A stretch of DNA of 64,000 nt, from IMG/VR virus record IMGVR_UViG_3300035695_000001, positions 50,139 to 114,138 of that record; one strand, 5' to 3'. Origin of the DNA: a virus. Shown here piece after piece: positions 33,740 through 40,691 of the stretch. The position numbers and the translations under genes were made by a program. The notes beneath the pieces are model-generated. The model saw nothing but the letters and a program-made list of their open reading frames with translations. It had not been told where the DNA came from and did not search any database. Within the stretch, counting starts at the first letter, position 1; each line of letters begins with the position of its first letter.

Positions 33740-34263
33740 TGGCCGACAGGATCCTCGTCACCGGCTCGCGCGACTGGCCTGGGACCTTGGATGACATCGC
33801 CAGGCACCTGCCCGACCACTGCGACCCGAAGGTCGGCGAGGTGGTCATCATCCACGGGGCCTGCGCTCGGTGGCGTCTCCCAGACGGCCGCGTCGTCACC
33901 TATCCTGGTCCAGGCGGCGTGCAGTGCTCGGTCGACATGCTGGCCGACTTCGCTGCCCGAGGGCTCGGCTTCAAGGTCGAGCAGTACCCCGCCAACTGGG
34001 ATCGGGATGGGAAGGCCGCCGGCAACATCAGGAACGGGCGCATGCTCCGAGAGAGCCACCCGAACCGGGGACTAGCCTTCGGCGCCATCTGGAAGCGGGA
34101 CCCGCGCCGCACCTCGGGGGCCTTCAAGGGGTGGTCTCTACGAGGCACGGGGGACTGCGTCCAGCGCCTGCTCCGAGCCCGGCTGCCGGTCCGCTGGGTG
34201 GCCAGCCCCGAGGCCGACGCCGTCGACCTGCGCCAGCTCCCTCCTCCGCCAGTGGCCGGCTGA
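33739..34263 (+). CDS. SLOG-domain protein (YspA/DUF2493-like)
   Basis: ATG 33739 overlaps the Nudix stop (TGATG). The 174-residue product has the DUF2493/YspA pattern: 'RILVTGSRDWPGTLDDIARH' at the start, 'GEVVIIHGACARW' near 35-47, 'SVDMLADFAARGLGF' near 65-80, 'YPANWDRDGKAAGNIRNGRM' near 84-103. SLOG domains are Rossmann-like and bind nucleotides, including NAD-derived signals, in stress and defence systems. Pairing with a Nudix hydrolase suggests sensing or removal of such a compound. A GNRA-loop hairpin follows the stop. Confidence 0.8.
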   Translation: MADRILVTGSRDWPGTLDDIARHLPDHCDPKVGEVVIIHGACARWRLPDGRVVTYPGPGGVQCSVDMLADFAARGLGFKVEQYPANWDRDGKAAGNIRNGRMLRESHPNRGLAFGAIWKRDPRRTSGAFKGWSLRGTGDCVQRLLRARLPVRWVASPEADAVDLRQLPPPPVAG

Positions 34264-34281
34264 GCCCGGGGAGACCCGGGC
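34264..34281 (+). terminator. Hairpin with GAGA tetraloop after the Nudix-SLOG operon
   Basis: GCCCGGG (34264-34270) pairs with CCCGGGC (34275-34281) across a GAGA (GNRA-type) loop, immediately after the stop codon. No T-run follows, so it may stabilise the 3' end or stop transcription with a factor. It marks the left edge of a distinct gene cassette. Confidence 0.55.
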
Positions 34282-34289
34282 CCGATGCC

Positions 34290-34526
34290 CTACAGCGTCG
34301 CGGCGAAGACTTCCGCGTCCGGAGAGAGAGCCTCTGCCCCGGGGTAGTCCCTGTCGAGCGCATCGGACGGCCGCGGAACCAGATCCACAGCACCGTCGAT
34401 CGCATCCGCAACGGGCCGGTACTCCGGCCCCATCGCCCGGAGCGGGGCGAGCGTCGAGTCAGACGTGCGGGTAGTCGGGGAACTGAACGGCGCGCGGTCG
34501 GTCCTGAACCTCGACGCGCGAGACAA
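34290..34526 (-). CDS. Possible small gene, start uncertain
   Basis: An open frame of 78 codons from TTG 34526, or 47 codons from ATG 34433. The shorter version (MGPEYRPVADAIDGAVDLV..EALSPDAEVFAATL) has a natural mix of acidic and hydrophobic residues, unlike the Arg-rich shadows in other frames here. No Shine-Dalgarno is clear for either start. It would be the last gene of the leftward part of the cassette. Treat as tentative; the interval 34284-34607 otherwise has no gene. Confidence 0.35.
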   Translation of the reverse strand: MSRASRFRTDRAPFSSPTTRTSDSTLAPLRAMGPEYRPVADAIDGAVDLVPRPSDALDRDYPGAEALSPDAEVFAATL

Positions 34527-34607
34527 CAGCGACGCCGGGCGCGTACCCGCCCAAACGCTCGATCCGGAGCGAAGGCCGGGCGGGGCATCACAGGGGCGAG
34601 CGTTGCT

Positions 34608-34805
34608 TCAGTCGAACGAGAATGAGACCCATTCGGCGGGAACGTCGACGGTTTCGGTCCGGTAGGGATTCAGAGAACCGAACACAACGCGGTCCGCCGT
34701 CGTCGACACGAGCCGAACCTCGAACGGCTCCGAAGGAAGACCCGTTTGCCGGGCGTAGTCAGCGGGGATCGTCACGAAGCATCGAGCTTGCCGGGGGGTA
34801 TTCAT
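34608..34805 (-). CDS. Small beta-rich protein
   Basis: A 65-residue product beginning MNTPRQARCFVTIPADYARQ and continuing with alternating hydrophobic strands (FEVRLVSTTADRVVFGSLNP; VDVPAEWVSFSFD). It is probably a small single-domain beta protein; the start VTIP is faintly like AbrB-type swapped-hairpin proteins, which bind DNA, but the match is too weak to call. It lies in the leftward arm of the cassette bounded by hairpins at 34264 and 36646. Confidence 0.55.
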   Translation of the reverse strand: MNTPRQARCFVTIPADYARQTGLPSEPFEVRLVSTTADRVVFGSLNPYRTETVDVPAEWVSFSFD

Positions 34806-34877
34806 AACGCCCGAAGCCCCGGCTACCCTCCCCGGATAGGGGGGGCGGCTCGGGGCCGTTGCAGGGGCGAGGGGAGG

Positions 34878-35249
34878 CTACGCCGCGGTACCCTCGATGA
34901 GCTTCCCGGGGACCACGTAGCCCCGGGAGACGAGGTCAGCGTAGATCCGGCGCGCCTCCGGGGCGGGCACGAGGCGCACGTAGCCCGTCCGGGAGTAGGT
35001 CACCCGGCAGACGGGCGAGCCAACCTCGCCGGAGAACGTCACGTAGAAGCGCCCGTAGGAGAGGATATGAACCTCGACGGGCCGGGGGGCAACCACGGGG
35101 GGAGGGGACGCGGGCGCCTTCCGGACGCGGCGTTGACTCGCCGGAGGGGCGGGGATCTCGCACTGCGCGGGGCAGTGCGGATCGACGGGCGGAAGGGGAC
35201 GCGCCTTGACGGCGCGGGGTGAAGCCTTGCGGGTCGGGGTAGTTTTCAT
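34878..35249 (-). CDS. Small protein with basic N-terminus
   Basis: ATG 35249 is chosen because it is preceded by GGATCCGGC, the counterpart of GGATCAGGC before the divergent gene at 35570. The 123-residue product has a Lys/Arg/Pro-rich first half (MKTTPTRKASPRAVKARPLP) that is probably disordered and a compact second half (VHILSYGRFYVTFSGEVGSP; 'EARRIYADLVSRGYVVPGKL'). A DNA- or RNA-binding role is plausible. It is transcribed away from the control region at 35250-35569. Confidence 0.55.
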   Translation of the reverse strand: MKTTPTRKASPRAVKARPLPPVDPHCPAQCEIPAPPASQRRVRKAPASPPPVVAPRPVEVHILSYGRFYVTFSGEVGSPVCRVTYSRTGYVRLVPAPEARRIYADLVSRGYVVPGKLIEGTAA

Positions 35250-35569
35250 GCCGGATCCGTAGTGCAGAGGACATGCCAGGGGACGATAACGCGGAGCGTC
35301 GCCTAGAAACACAGGGGATCCGCAAGAAGAGGGGCAGAGGAGCAGGGGATAGGGGCCCGGCGGGTTGCAGGGGAGAGGGGGCACCATGACAGCAATGTCG
35401 CGCGGAAAGCCCGCAGAATCAGGGGGTATGATCCGCCAGTCATAGCGAAAACGCGGGAGATCCGATTACACCATGACAGCGATGTCATGCCACCGGGCGC
35501 GCTATCCGCGTCAAGGGCGGGAATCAGCGGGATCCGGGGGCGGCACGGGCCGTGCATTCCGGATCAGGC
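35250..35569. promoter_or_regulatory. Divergent control region of the accessory cassette
   Basis: No gene in these 320 bases. Two 18-base direct repeats (CACCATGACAGC[A/G]ATGTC) lie at 35382-35399 and 35469-35486. Between them a TATGAT at 35427-35432 is a good -10 candidate for the rightward gene. G-runs and several GGATCC-like sequences are also present. None of the GTCTAGCA elements occurs here, so the cassette probably has its own regulator. Confidence 0.6.
35472..35489. promoter_or_regulatory. Palindromic operator candidate
   Basis: CATGACA (35472-35478) and TGTCATG (35483-35489) form a perfect 7-bp inverted repeat around GCGA. A degraded version, CATGACA-GCAA-TGTCGCG, is at 35385-35402, 87 bases upstream. 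The pair flanks the TATGAT at 35427, the geometry of a two-operator repression site. Confidence 0.55.
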
Positions 35570-35770
35570 ATGAAGACATTCCAGGTGTCCGTTACCGACC
35601 AGCGCGGCAAGTACGTAGCCCGCAACTACACTGTCAGCGCCAATGATGCGATGACGGCGGAATTCGACGCTGTCGACAAGTTTATCGCCGATAACGGGCA
35701 TCCCCCGTACGTGCCCGGCAAGAGCAGGGCCAGCACGTACTACAGCCGGTTTTTCGCCTCTGCCAAGTGA
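35570..35770 (+). CDS. Small protein, possible DNA-interacting
   Basis: ATG 35570 (MKTFQVSVTDQRGKYVARNY) is favoured over an earlier in-frame ATG because GGATCAGG lies before it. The 66 residues form a short beta-beta-alpha-like unit: two strands, a helix (DAMTAEFDAVDKFIADNG), then a basic aromatic end (STYYSRFFASAK). No family is recognised. It is the first rightward gene of the cassette and ends in a GTGA overlap with the next frame. Confidence 0.65.
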   Translation: MKTFQVSVTDQRGKYVARNYTVSANDAMTAEFDAVDKFIADNGHPPYVPGKSRASTYYSRFFASAK

Positions 35771-36207
35771 CCGCCTCTCCCGGGAGTCCCGCCCCTCACC
35801 CCAAACCCGGGGCAGGGGCTTCCGGCGTTGTGAAGAACCTCATCGCCTACATCGTCCGCCCGGCCCCTACTCCCACGACGGGCAACCGTCGCCTCGTTCT
35901 CTGCCCGACGCACCGAGACGAGGTCATCGCCTCAGCCGAGGAGACGGGGGCGTACCTCGGGCGCGCCAAGCGCCATGCGGCGACGGGCGAGACGTGCGCG
36001 CACTGCGCGGGACAGCCGGTCAAGGGGAAGGCCACGCGCGCCCAACGTACGCCCCGAATCTGCCCCGCCATCCGTCGCGCGTTCAAGGCGGCCCCGTCTC
36101 GCCCGCTTAGCTGTCGCTTGCGCAAGCTCACGTCCGGCAAGGTCGGTCCGGGGACGGGCCGCTCCGGGCACGGATGCCGAGACGGGTACGACAAAGGCCA
36201 CGGCTAG
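35767..36207 (+). CDS. Small Cys/His protein of the accessory cassette
   Basis: The frame can start at GTG 35767 (GTGA overlap) or GTG 35830. The first 20 codons fall in a strong hairpin and encode a Pro/Gly-rich stretch, so the second start (VVKNLIAYIVRPAP) may be the true one. A Cys/His group follows (LCPTHRDE and ETCAHCAG), possibly a zinc site, then a basic tail (LSCRLRKLTSGKVGPGTG). Function unknown. The next gene is preceded by another hairpin. Confidence 0.55.
   Translation: MTASPGSPAPHPKPGAGASGVVKNLIAYIVRPAPTPTTGNRRLVLCPTHRDEVIASAEETGAYLGRAKRHAATGETCAHCAGQPVKGKATRAQRTPRICPAIRRAFKAAPSRPLSCRLRKLTSGKVGPGTGRSGHGCRDGYDKGHG
35791..35819 (+). terminator. Nested hairpin after the first rightward gene
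   Basis: GCCCCT (35791-35796) pairs with AGGGGC (35814-35819), enclosing CCCC (35799-35802) and GGGG (35809-35812). It follows the stop at 35770 by 21 bases. It could be a partial terminator or mRNA-stabilising structure; there is no T-run. Confidence 0.4.
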
Positions 36208-36217
36208 CCCCAGCGTC

Positions 36218-36266
36218 GCACCGATACCGGCCCCGCCTCTCTTCGGAGACAGCGGGGCTTCGGTGC
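36218..36266 (+). promoter_or_regulatory. Long hairpin with UUCG loop directly before a Shine-Dalgarno
   Basis: GCACCGA pairs with TCGGTGC (outer), CCCCGC with GCGGGG, and TCTC with GAGA around a TTCG tetraloop (36242-36245). The structure ends two bases before AGGAGG (36269-36274), the ribosome-binding site of the gene at 36279. It may insulate the gene from upstream transcripts or control its translation. Confidence 0.55.
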
Positions 36267-36278
36267 TAGGAGGTTCCC

Positions 36279-36623
36279 ATGTCAGCGATGCTCACGTTCC
36301 ATGTAGCCTTTACCCTCGACGGGGACACCGTCCGCACGCTCAAGCGCGGCACCAGCGCAGCAGACGTCAAGCGGCGCCTCCGGGCAGATTGTAAGGACGT
36401 CCGGGCGATCATCGTCATCGGCAAGGGGACGCCAGATCCTGCTCCGCGACCGACGATCGCGACGTGCGACGGATGCACCAAGGAACGGCGCGACGTCAAG
36501 GCGTGCGGCGAGATCGGGCTATGCTTCCTCTGTCGCAAGGAAGGCGAGCGGGGACGCCAGTACGATCGGAAGATCGGCCGCTACGTCCACCCCGAGCCGC
36601 CCCCGTACTACCTCGACATCTAG
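36279..36623 (+). CDS. Small zinc-ribbon-like protein
   Basis: A 114-residue protein with a strong AGGAGG at the right distance from ATG. The first 60 residues form a beta-alpha unit (MLTFHVAFTLDGDTVRTLKR; 'VKRRLRADCKDVRAIIVIGK'). Then two Cys pairs, ATCDGCTKER and GLCFLCRKEG, form a likely zinc ribbon, followed by a basic Tyr/Pro-rich end. It is probably a nucleic-acid- or protein-binding regulator. It is the last rightward gene of the cassette and is followed by a bidirectional hairpin. Confidence 0.7.
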   Translation: MSAMLTFHVAFTLDGDTVRTLKRGTSAADVKRRLRADCKDVRAIIVIGKGTPDPAPRPTIATCDGCTKERRDVKACGEIGLCFLCRKEGERGRQYDRKIGRYVHPEPPPYYLDI

Positions 36624-36645
36624 CCCCAGCACCGACAGCGGACCA

Positions 36646-36679
36646 GAAGCCCGGCCCCCGAGATGGTGCGCCGGGCTTC
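36646..36679. terminator. Perfect 10-bp hairpin between convergent genes
   Basis: GAAGCCCGGC (36646-36655) and GCCGGGCTTC (36670-36679) flank a 14-base loop, between the ends of the gene at 36623 and the large terminase gene at 36700. It can act in both directions and marks the right edge of the accessory cassette. Confidence 0.7.
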
Positions 36680-36699
36680 GTCGTTCCATGGCCCTGCCG

Positions 36700-38655
36700 T
36701 CAGGCAGGGGGCATCGCGCCGGTGCTCCGGTAGACTGGCGCCGGCATCGCTCGGCTCAGCACCGCCCAGGCGATGGCAGCGGTGAGCACGAGGTCGTCGT
36801 TGCTCCCGTTCTTCGCCCTGGCCTTGCCCCAGGCGTCAACCACGAAGGTCCGGAACTCCTCCAGCACCTTGACGTCTGGGGTCCGCCAGTTCCCGACGCG
36901 GTGGTCCTGCTCCAAGCCTGAGAGCGCGGCCTCTCGGCTGGGGCCGGTGGTGACCCACCCCTTCTTCCCGTCGGCGTCGGCCCAGATGTTTGGCCAACCG
37001 ACCCAGTCGGCCCGCGCCCACTCGATCAGGCGCTTGGCGAAGGCTGGCGCGACCCTGGCGATCTCCCGCAGGTCTTGCGACGCTTCGACGTCGCACAGCC
37101 TGGCCTCTATGCAAGCACGGTCGCCGACCACGTCAGCGATCATCTTCGGCCTGGCCATCTCGTCGATGGTGGAGATCCCGGTGTTGTTTTTCTCGATGGC
37201 GATCCAGGCGTTGCCGTACCGGATGGCCAAGGCGACAGCGAGCCGGCCCAGTTCCTTCGGCTTCACTTGTCCATGCAGCGTGGCTACGTGCCTTGGGCGC
37301 GCCCCCCGGGTCCACACCTGCAAGGCGGCCGGGTCGCCACCCTCGCCGCCGCTGGTGTCACCCGCGACGAGGTAGCTCTCCTGCTTGTCGTAGTCCTCGA
37401 AGATCCGGAGCCCGTAGGAGGCGCCGGCCCTGCGAACCTGAATCACCTTCGGAGGCTTGGCCTTCTCCTTCGCGGTCGCCTCGCCGATGAGGTGCTCTGT
37501 GACCTCCTTGGCGAAGTAGCCGGTGCCCGACGCGATGAAGCATGTGATCGGGTCGGTGGGCATCTCCTTGTCGACGCGCATCTGCCCCTTGGCGCGGACC
37601 TGGGCCCGGTACCACTTGAGAAACTCCATCGCGATCGTCGTGATGGACTTGGTCCCGCGTTCGATGAGACTCAGCATCGTTTCCTCCTTGGAAAGGTGTT
37701 CATGGAGCAGGGCCCAGCACTGCTCCTCGCGGACGCGGCGCTCGTCGATGGGCTGCTGGTCGGGCGTGACCGTCTCGCCTTCGTCGAGCGGCAGGCGCCG
37801 GTTTGGCAACTCGAACCACGCGAAGAAGTGCGGCGTGAACTCGTCCCCCTCGGCGGACGTGGCCCGCTTCCACATGCGGTGGAAGTAGGCCCCACCACGC
37901 GGGTCGTCGTCGCTCGTGCTGACCCCGTTGGGAGTCGACTCGATCGTGACCTCGGTCCCAGGTGCCGGCGCGGTGACCGAGTTGAGCACGCTGTCCATGG
38001 TGGCCGCAGCGACCTCCCAGAAGGCGATCTCGGTGCAGTGCAGCCGGTGCGTGGTGCCACCGCGGCCCTTCTTGTCGGCGGTGTGCTCGCTGGCGCCGGC
38101 CTCCAGAACCTCCAGCACTCCGCCGCCAACCGTCGAGGAGAGCGCCCACCGCCCCTTGCCCCCGGCCTTGGCTTGGAGCGGGATGTCGAGCCCCTTGTCG
38201 ACCAGGCTCTTGAGCATGAGGTCGATCGTTCTGGCGAAGTCCTTCTGCATCCCGTGCTCGCTCTCCGTCTGCACGATGACGCGGACGTTGGCCCCTGGGT
38301 GCATGAGCCAATACCAAATGTCGCGGCCGATCTCGACGGTCGACATGCCCAGCTTTCTGGCCTTCAAAACTTGGTCCCTACCCGTGCGGGCAGCGTCGAA
38401 GTCTCGCTGGAGCTGCGTGAGCACGAAGGGGACCGGCCGGCCCGCCATCTCGCCTGGCTTCTCGCCTGCCTCGGCTGCTGGCACGCTCAGGTGCCCGCAG
38501 AACCCGACGAAGTCCCCAGCGTACTTCTCCCTCAGCGCGGCGAGGGTGGAGAGCGGCTTGCTGTCCCAGTTCTCCAGCAGGGACAGGGTCAGGTGGACGA
38601 GGTCGTCCAGACTCTTGGGGCCTCTGGGCTGAGGGCGGGCAGCAGCGCGGGGCAT
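36700..38655 (-). CDS. Terminase large subunit
   Basis: A 651-residue packaging motor. ATPase part: KARKLGMST at about 98-106 (adenine/Walker A region of TerL proteins), LHCTEIAFW at 205-213 (Walker B with the catalytic Glu), and a coupling segment TPNG near 241. Nuclease part: GDTSGGEGGDP near 432 (first Asp), AIEKNNTG near 486, and NGSNDDLVLTAAIAW near 622. All are in the right order. It cuts and pumps DNA into the prohead through the portal. It is 6.5 kb from the portal gene and in a separate operon from the small subunit. Confidence 0.9.
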   Translation of the reverse strand: MPRAAARPQPRGPKSLDDLVHLTLSLLENWDSKPLSTLAALREKYAGDFVGFCGHLSVPAAEAGEKPGEMAGRPVPFVLTQLQRDFDAARTGRDQVLKARKLGMSTVEIGRDIWYWLMHPGANVRVIVQTESEHGMQKDFARTIDLMLKSLVDKGLDIPLQAKAGGKGRWALSSTVGGGVLEVLEAGASEHTADKKGRGGTTHRLHCTEIAFWEVAAATMDSVLNSVTAPAPGTEVTIESTPNGVSTSDDDPRGGAYFHRMWKRATSAEGDEFTPHFFAWFELPNRRLPLDEGETVTPDQQPIDERRVREEQCWALLHEHLSKEETMLSLIERGTKSITTIAMEFLKWYRAQVRAKGQMRVDKEMPTDPITCFIASGTGYFAKEVTEHLIGEATAKEKAKPPKVIQVRRAGASYGLRIFEDYDKQESYLVAGDTSGGEGGDPAALQVWTRGARPRHVATLHGQVKPKELGRLAVALAIRYGNAWIAIEKNNTGISTIDEMARPKMIADVVGDRACIEARLCDVEASQDLREIARVAPAFAKRLIEWARADWVGWPNIWADADGKKGWVTTGPSREAALSGLEQDHRVGNWRTPDVKVLEEFRTFVVDAWGKARAKNGSNDDLVLTAAIAWAVLSRAMPAPVYRSTGAMPPA

Positions 38656-38658
38656 GGG

Positions 38659-38973
38659 TCAGCCGCCGATCTCCGTAACCGTGACGTCTTCGATCCACCC
38701 AGGCTGTGGGTTGAACGGAGCGGTGATGCAGACACGCATCGTGGCGAAGTCGATGTGGGCCTCGACGCCCTGGTCAGGCCAGGCGTTGGCCACCTCGACG
38801 GCGAGTCGGCTGGGCGTCAGCGTGTCGGCCTCGGGCTCACGCTCACCAGGCGCAGGGTCTGGCGCGTAGCGCTTGTATTTCGACAGGAAGACGTGAGCCT
38901 CGCCACGCATCCGCTCGAAGTGGCCTTGCGCGGCAAGGGTGTGCATCAGCGCTGCCTGTGCCACGGGCCTCAC
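38659..38973 (-). CDS. Small protein of the terminase operon
   Basis: GTG 38973 overlaps the upstream stop (GTGA). The 104-residue product has a helical N-terminus (VAQAALMHTLAAQGHFERMR) and a mixed second half (ADTLTPSRLAVEVANAWP; 'IDFATMRVCITAPFNPQPGW'). It lies between the gene at 38970 and the large terminase, three bases before the terminase start. A role in packaging or as a structural adaptor is a guess from location. Confidence 0.6.
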   Translation of the reverse strand: MRPVAQAALMHTLAAQGHFERMRGEAHVFLSKYKRYAPDPAPGEREPEADTLTPSRLAVEVANAWPDQGVEAHIDFATMRVCITAPFNPQPGWIEDVTVTEIGG

Positions 38974-39611
38974 GTCGCCTCCTCCGCCTTCGGCGCCTCG
39001 ATGACGATGGCCGGCGCCCACCCGAAGTGGCAGGTCCGCCAGTCGGGCCCGTAGGCTTCCGCGGCGGCCATGGCGTAGCCGTCCAGGTAGTCGCGGCGCT
39101 GGTCCTCGGGAACGTACTCGGGCGCGACCAGGGCCGTGGCGCGGGCAGCGAGCCCACCCGCCGAACCGAAGGGGTTGTGCTCACAGGCGTCGAGCGCGCA
39201 GTTGGTGGCGCCCCAGTTGTACGGCTCGGGGGGAGGGTCCTGCCAGGTGACCTTGGTCTTGCCGCCATGGCCGTGGATGCAGACCACCTCGGCCATGCTG
39301 TCGTAGATGGCGACCGACGAGTGCTTGGTCAGCCAGGACAGTGCGACCCTGCCGTTGGAGAAGCGGATCCCCTCGGCGACCCGGCCGGTACCTGAGACCC
39401 CGCTCTCGTCGTCGGAGCGGTCGAGCCAGAACCGGATCGTGGTGGGGGCGCTCTGGGTGGCGACTTCGAGGAAGCGCTCCGCGGCCTGCTTCTCGCCCGC
39501 GTCCTGGATCTTGAACTCGTAGACGATCTCTCGCGGCCGGATCTGATCGCGCGGGTTGGCTGGCTCGACTGGGGGCGGCGGAATGGTGCTGGGAGGGTGG
39601 GGGGCGTCCAT
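38970..39611 (-). CDS. Phage protein of unknown function, leaderless start
   Basis: A 213-residue protein. After a Pro-rich leader, the middle (about residues 70-120) has the pattern 'GRVAEGIRFSNGRVALSWL' followed by VVCIHGHGGKT, which I recognise as a recurring phage hypothetical in which a His-Gly-His-Gly loop closes a beta domain. A C-terminal Cys/His-containing helical part follows (NCALDACEHNPFG, DGYAMAAAEAYG). The ATG is 16 bases from the T of a TGCTAGACT element with no Shine-Dalgarno, so its mRNA is probably leaderless. It heads the terminase operon. Confidence 0.65.
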   Translation of the reverse strand: MDAPHPPSTIPPPPVEPANPRDQIRPREIVYEFKIQDAGEKQAAERFLEVATQSAPTTIRFWLDRSDDESGVSGTGRVAEGIRFSNGRVALSWLTKHSSVAIYDSMAEVVCIHGHGGKTKVTWQDPPPEPYNWGATNCALDACEHNPFGSAGGLAARATALVAPEYVPEDQRRDYLDGYAMAAAEAYGPDWRTCHFGWAPAIVIEAPKAEEAT

Positions 39612-39616
39612 GCGCC

Positions 39617-39642
39617 AGAGTCTAGCACCTCGGTGTCTAGCA
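39617..39642 (-). promoter_or_regulatory. Two tandem GTCTAGCA elements
   Basis: On the - strand TGCTAGACA (39642-39634), which contains the stop codon of the capsid paralogue, is followed 15 bases later by TGCTAGACTCT (39627-39617), 16 bases before ATG 39611. Both point toward the terminase operon. Confidence 0.8.
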
Positions 39643-40494
39643 GTCGTGCTTGGGCCAGCCGATGTCGCGGATGACGGCGTGCGCGTTCGGCTGGTCGACC
39701 ACCAGTTGCGTGACCAGCGTGGCAGCGACGCCAGGTACCTCCCCCTTCTCGCCGCGTGAGAACTGGAACCGCACCGGCGACGAGTCGCCCACCCGGAGGT
39801 AGTTCAGGCAGACGTGGTCTGGTTGCAGGAGCACGATGATGCCCCGCGGGAACCGCTCGACGTTGGAGAGGCGCATGCCTACCTGCTGGAGCACCTTGCC
39901 GGCAGCGTCCATCGCGTCGGGGTTGCCCACGGCCAGCGTGGGAGCCGTACCGCTGGCGGTGACGCAGTAGTTGACTGCCCGGGTCGCCAGCGCCGTCGTG
40001 AGGGGCCTCGGCACGCCGCCGTTGGCGAAAACGTTGGCGCTCCAGTGCGGGTAGGTCGATCGGCTGATGTTGGCGTAGACGGCGGTGGCGGCCAGCGCAC
40101 CACCGAGCAGGCCGTAGATGGCCGGGTTGTGGTTCCGGTCGATCCCGTTCCCGACGTGGAGGTCGTCCTCGACGAGACGGGCCAGGGCTCCGAACACCTT
40201 GGTGACCCGCTCACGGAACCGCTCGGCGAGCGCTTCCCGCCCGTAGGTCTCCGCCGCGAGCACGTCCTCCGCCGTGACCTGGAAGGCGGCCCGGTACATG
40301 CCCCACGGGAGGCACGCTTGCCCGGTCGGCCCGGTCACTCCATCGGGGCGTGCCTCCCAGTTGACGTTCTTGCCGTACCCTGGCCGCGCCTCCAAGGCGG
40401 CCATGAGGCTGTTCGGGCCGGCGTGCTTGGCTCCGAACTCGAAGTGGTAGGTGCTGGTGAGGGCTGAGGTGATCCTGGTGGCTGCGTCGTCCAT
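39637..40494 (-). CDS. Second capsid-like protein (major capsid paralogue)
   Basis: A 285-residue homologue of the major capsid protein at 24170-25234, about 15 kb away. Shared blocks in the same order are GKNV-x-W-[DE]-A, a helix ending DDLHVGNGIDRNHNP (capsid DDFYTGTGTDGNGNQ), GLLGGALAATAVYANISRST (capsid GVLGGALELSGSYAGISRST), NGG-x-PRPLT, and a C-terminal QLVVDQPNAHAVIRDI (capsid QLRVEHPNANGYIADI). It is about 70 residues shorter, missing loops. The ATG is 15 bases from a TGCTAGACT element. It could be a minor capsid or vertex protein, a size variant, or a decoy. Confidence 0.85.
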   Translation of the reverse strand: MDDAATRITSALTSTYHFEFGAKHAGPNSLMAALEARPGYGKNVNWEARPDGVTGPTGQACLPWGMYRAAFQVTAEDVLAAETYGREALAERFRERVTKVFGALARLVEDDLHVGNGIDRNHNPAIYGLLGGALAATAVYANISRSTYPHWSANVFANGGVPRPLTTALATRAVNYCVTASGTAPTLAVGNPDAMDAAGKVLQQVGMRLSNVERFPRGIIVLLQPDHVCLNYLRVGDSSPVRFQFSRGEKGEVPGVAATLVTQLVVDQPNAHAVIRDIGWPKHDC

Positions 40495-40498
40495 CCCG

Positions 40499-40531
40499 TG
40501 AGTCTAGCAGTACCGACGCCTGCTAGACAGT
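40499..40531. promoter_or_regulatory. Inverted GTCTAGCA elements with 11-base spacer
   Basis: The left arm GTCTAGCA ends at 40509, so its T lies 15 bases before the ATG of the leftward capsid paralogue. The right arm TGCTAGACAGT is at 40521-40531 with the same 11-base spacer as at 31536. No rightward gene is visible beyond the right arm, so that arm may be a pure operator. Confidence 0.8.
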
Positions 40532-40670
40532 GGTCGCAGCGGCTTGCCTCGTTTGGCAAAAGGGCTCGGTCGTCCACGCCTCGGTCGTCCGAGGCACCGG
40601 GCCGTGTATCCCGGTGCTTTTGGCGGGTGTCCCGCCCGGCGGGGTGGCTTGCTCGTCCAGAGCCCAGAGC

Positions 40671-40691
40671 ACCTTAGCATGCTGCCTAGCA
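40671..40691. promoter_or_regulatory. Degenerate GTCTAGCA copies
   Basis: ACCTTAGCA (40671-40679) and GCTGCCTAGCA (40681-40691) resemble the element with one or two mismatches. The second contains the stop codon (TGC TAG on the - strand) of the gene at 40686-40985, as in intact copies, which supports a decayed site. Confidence 0.5.
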
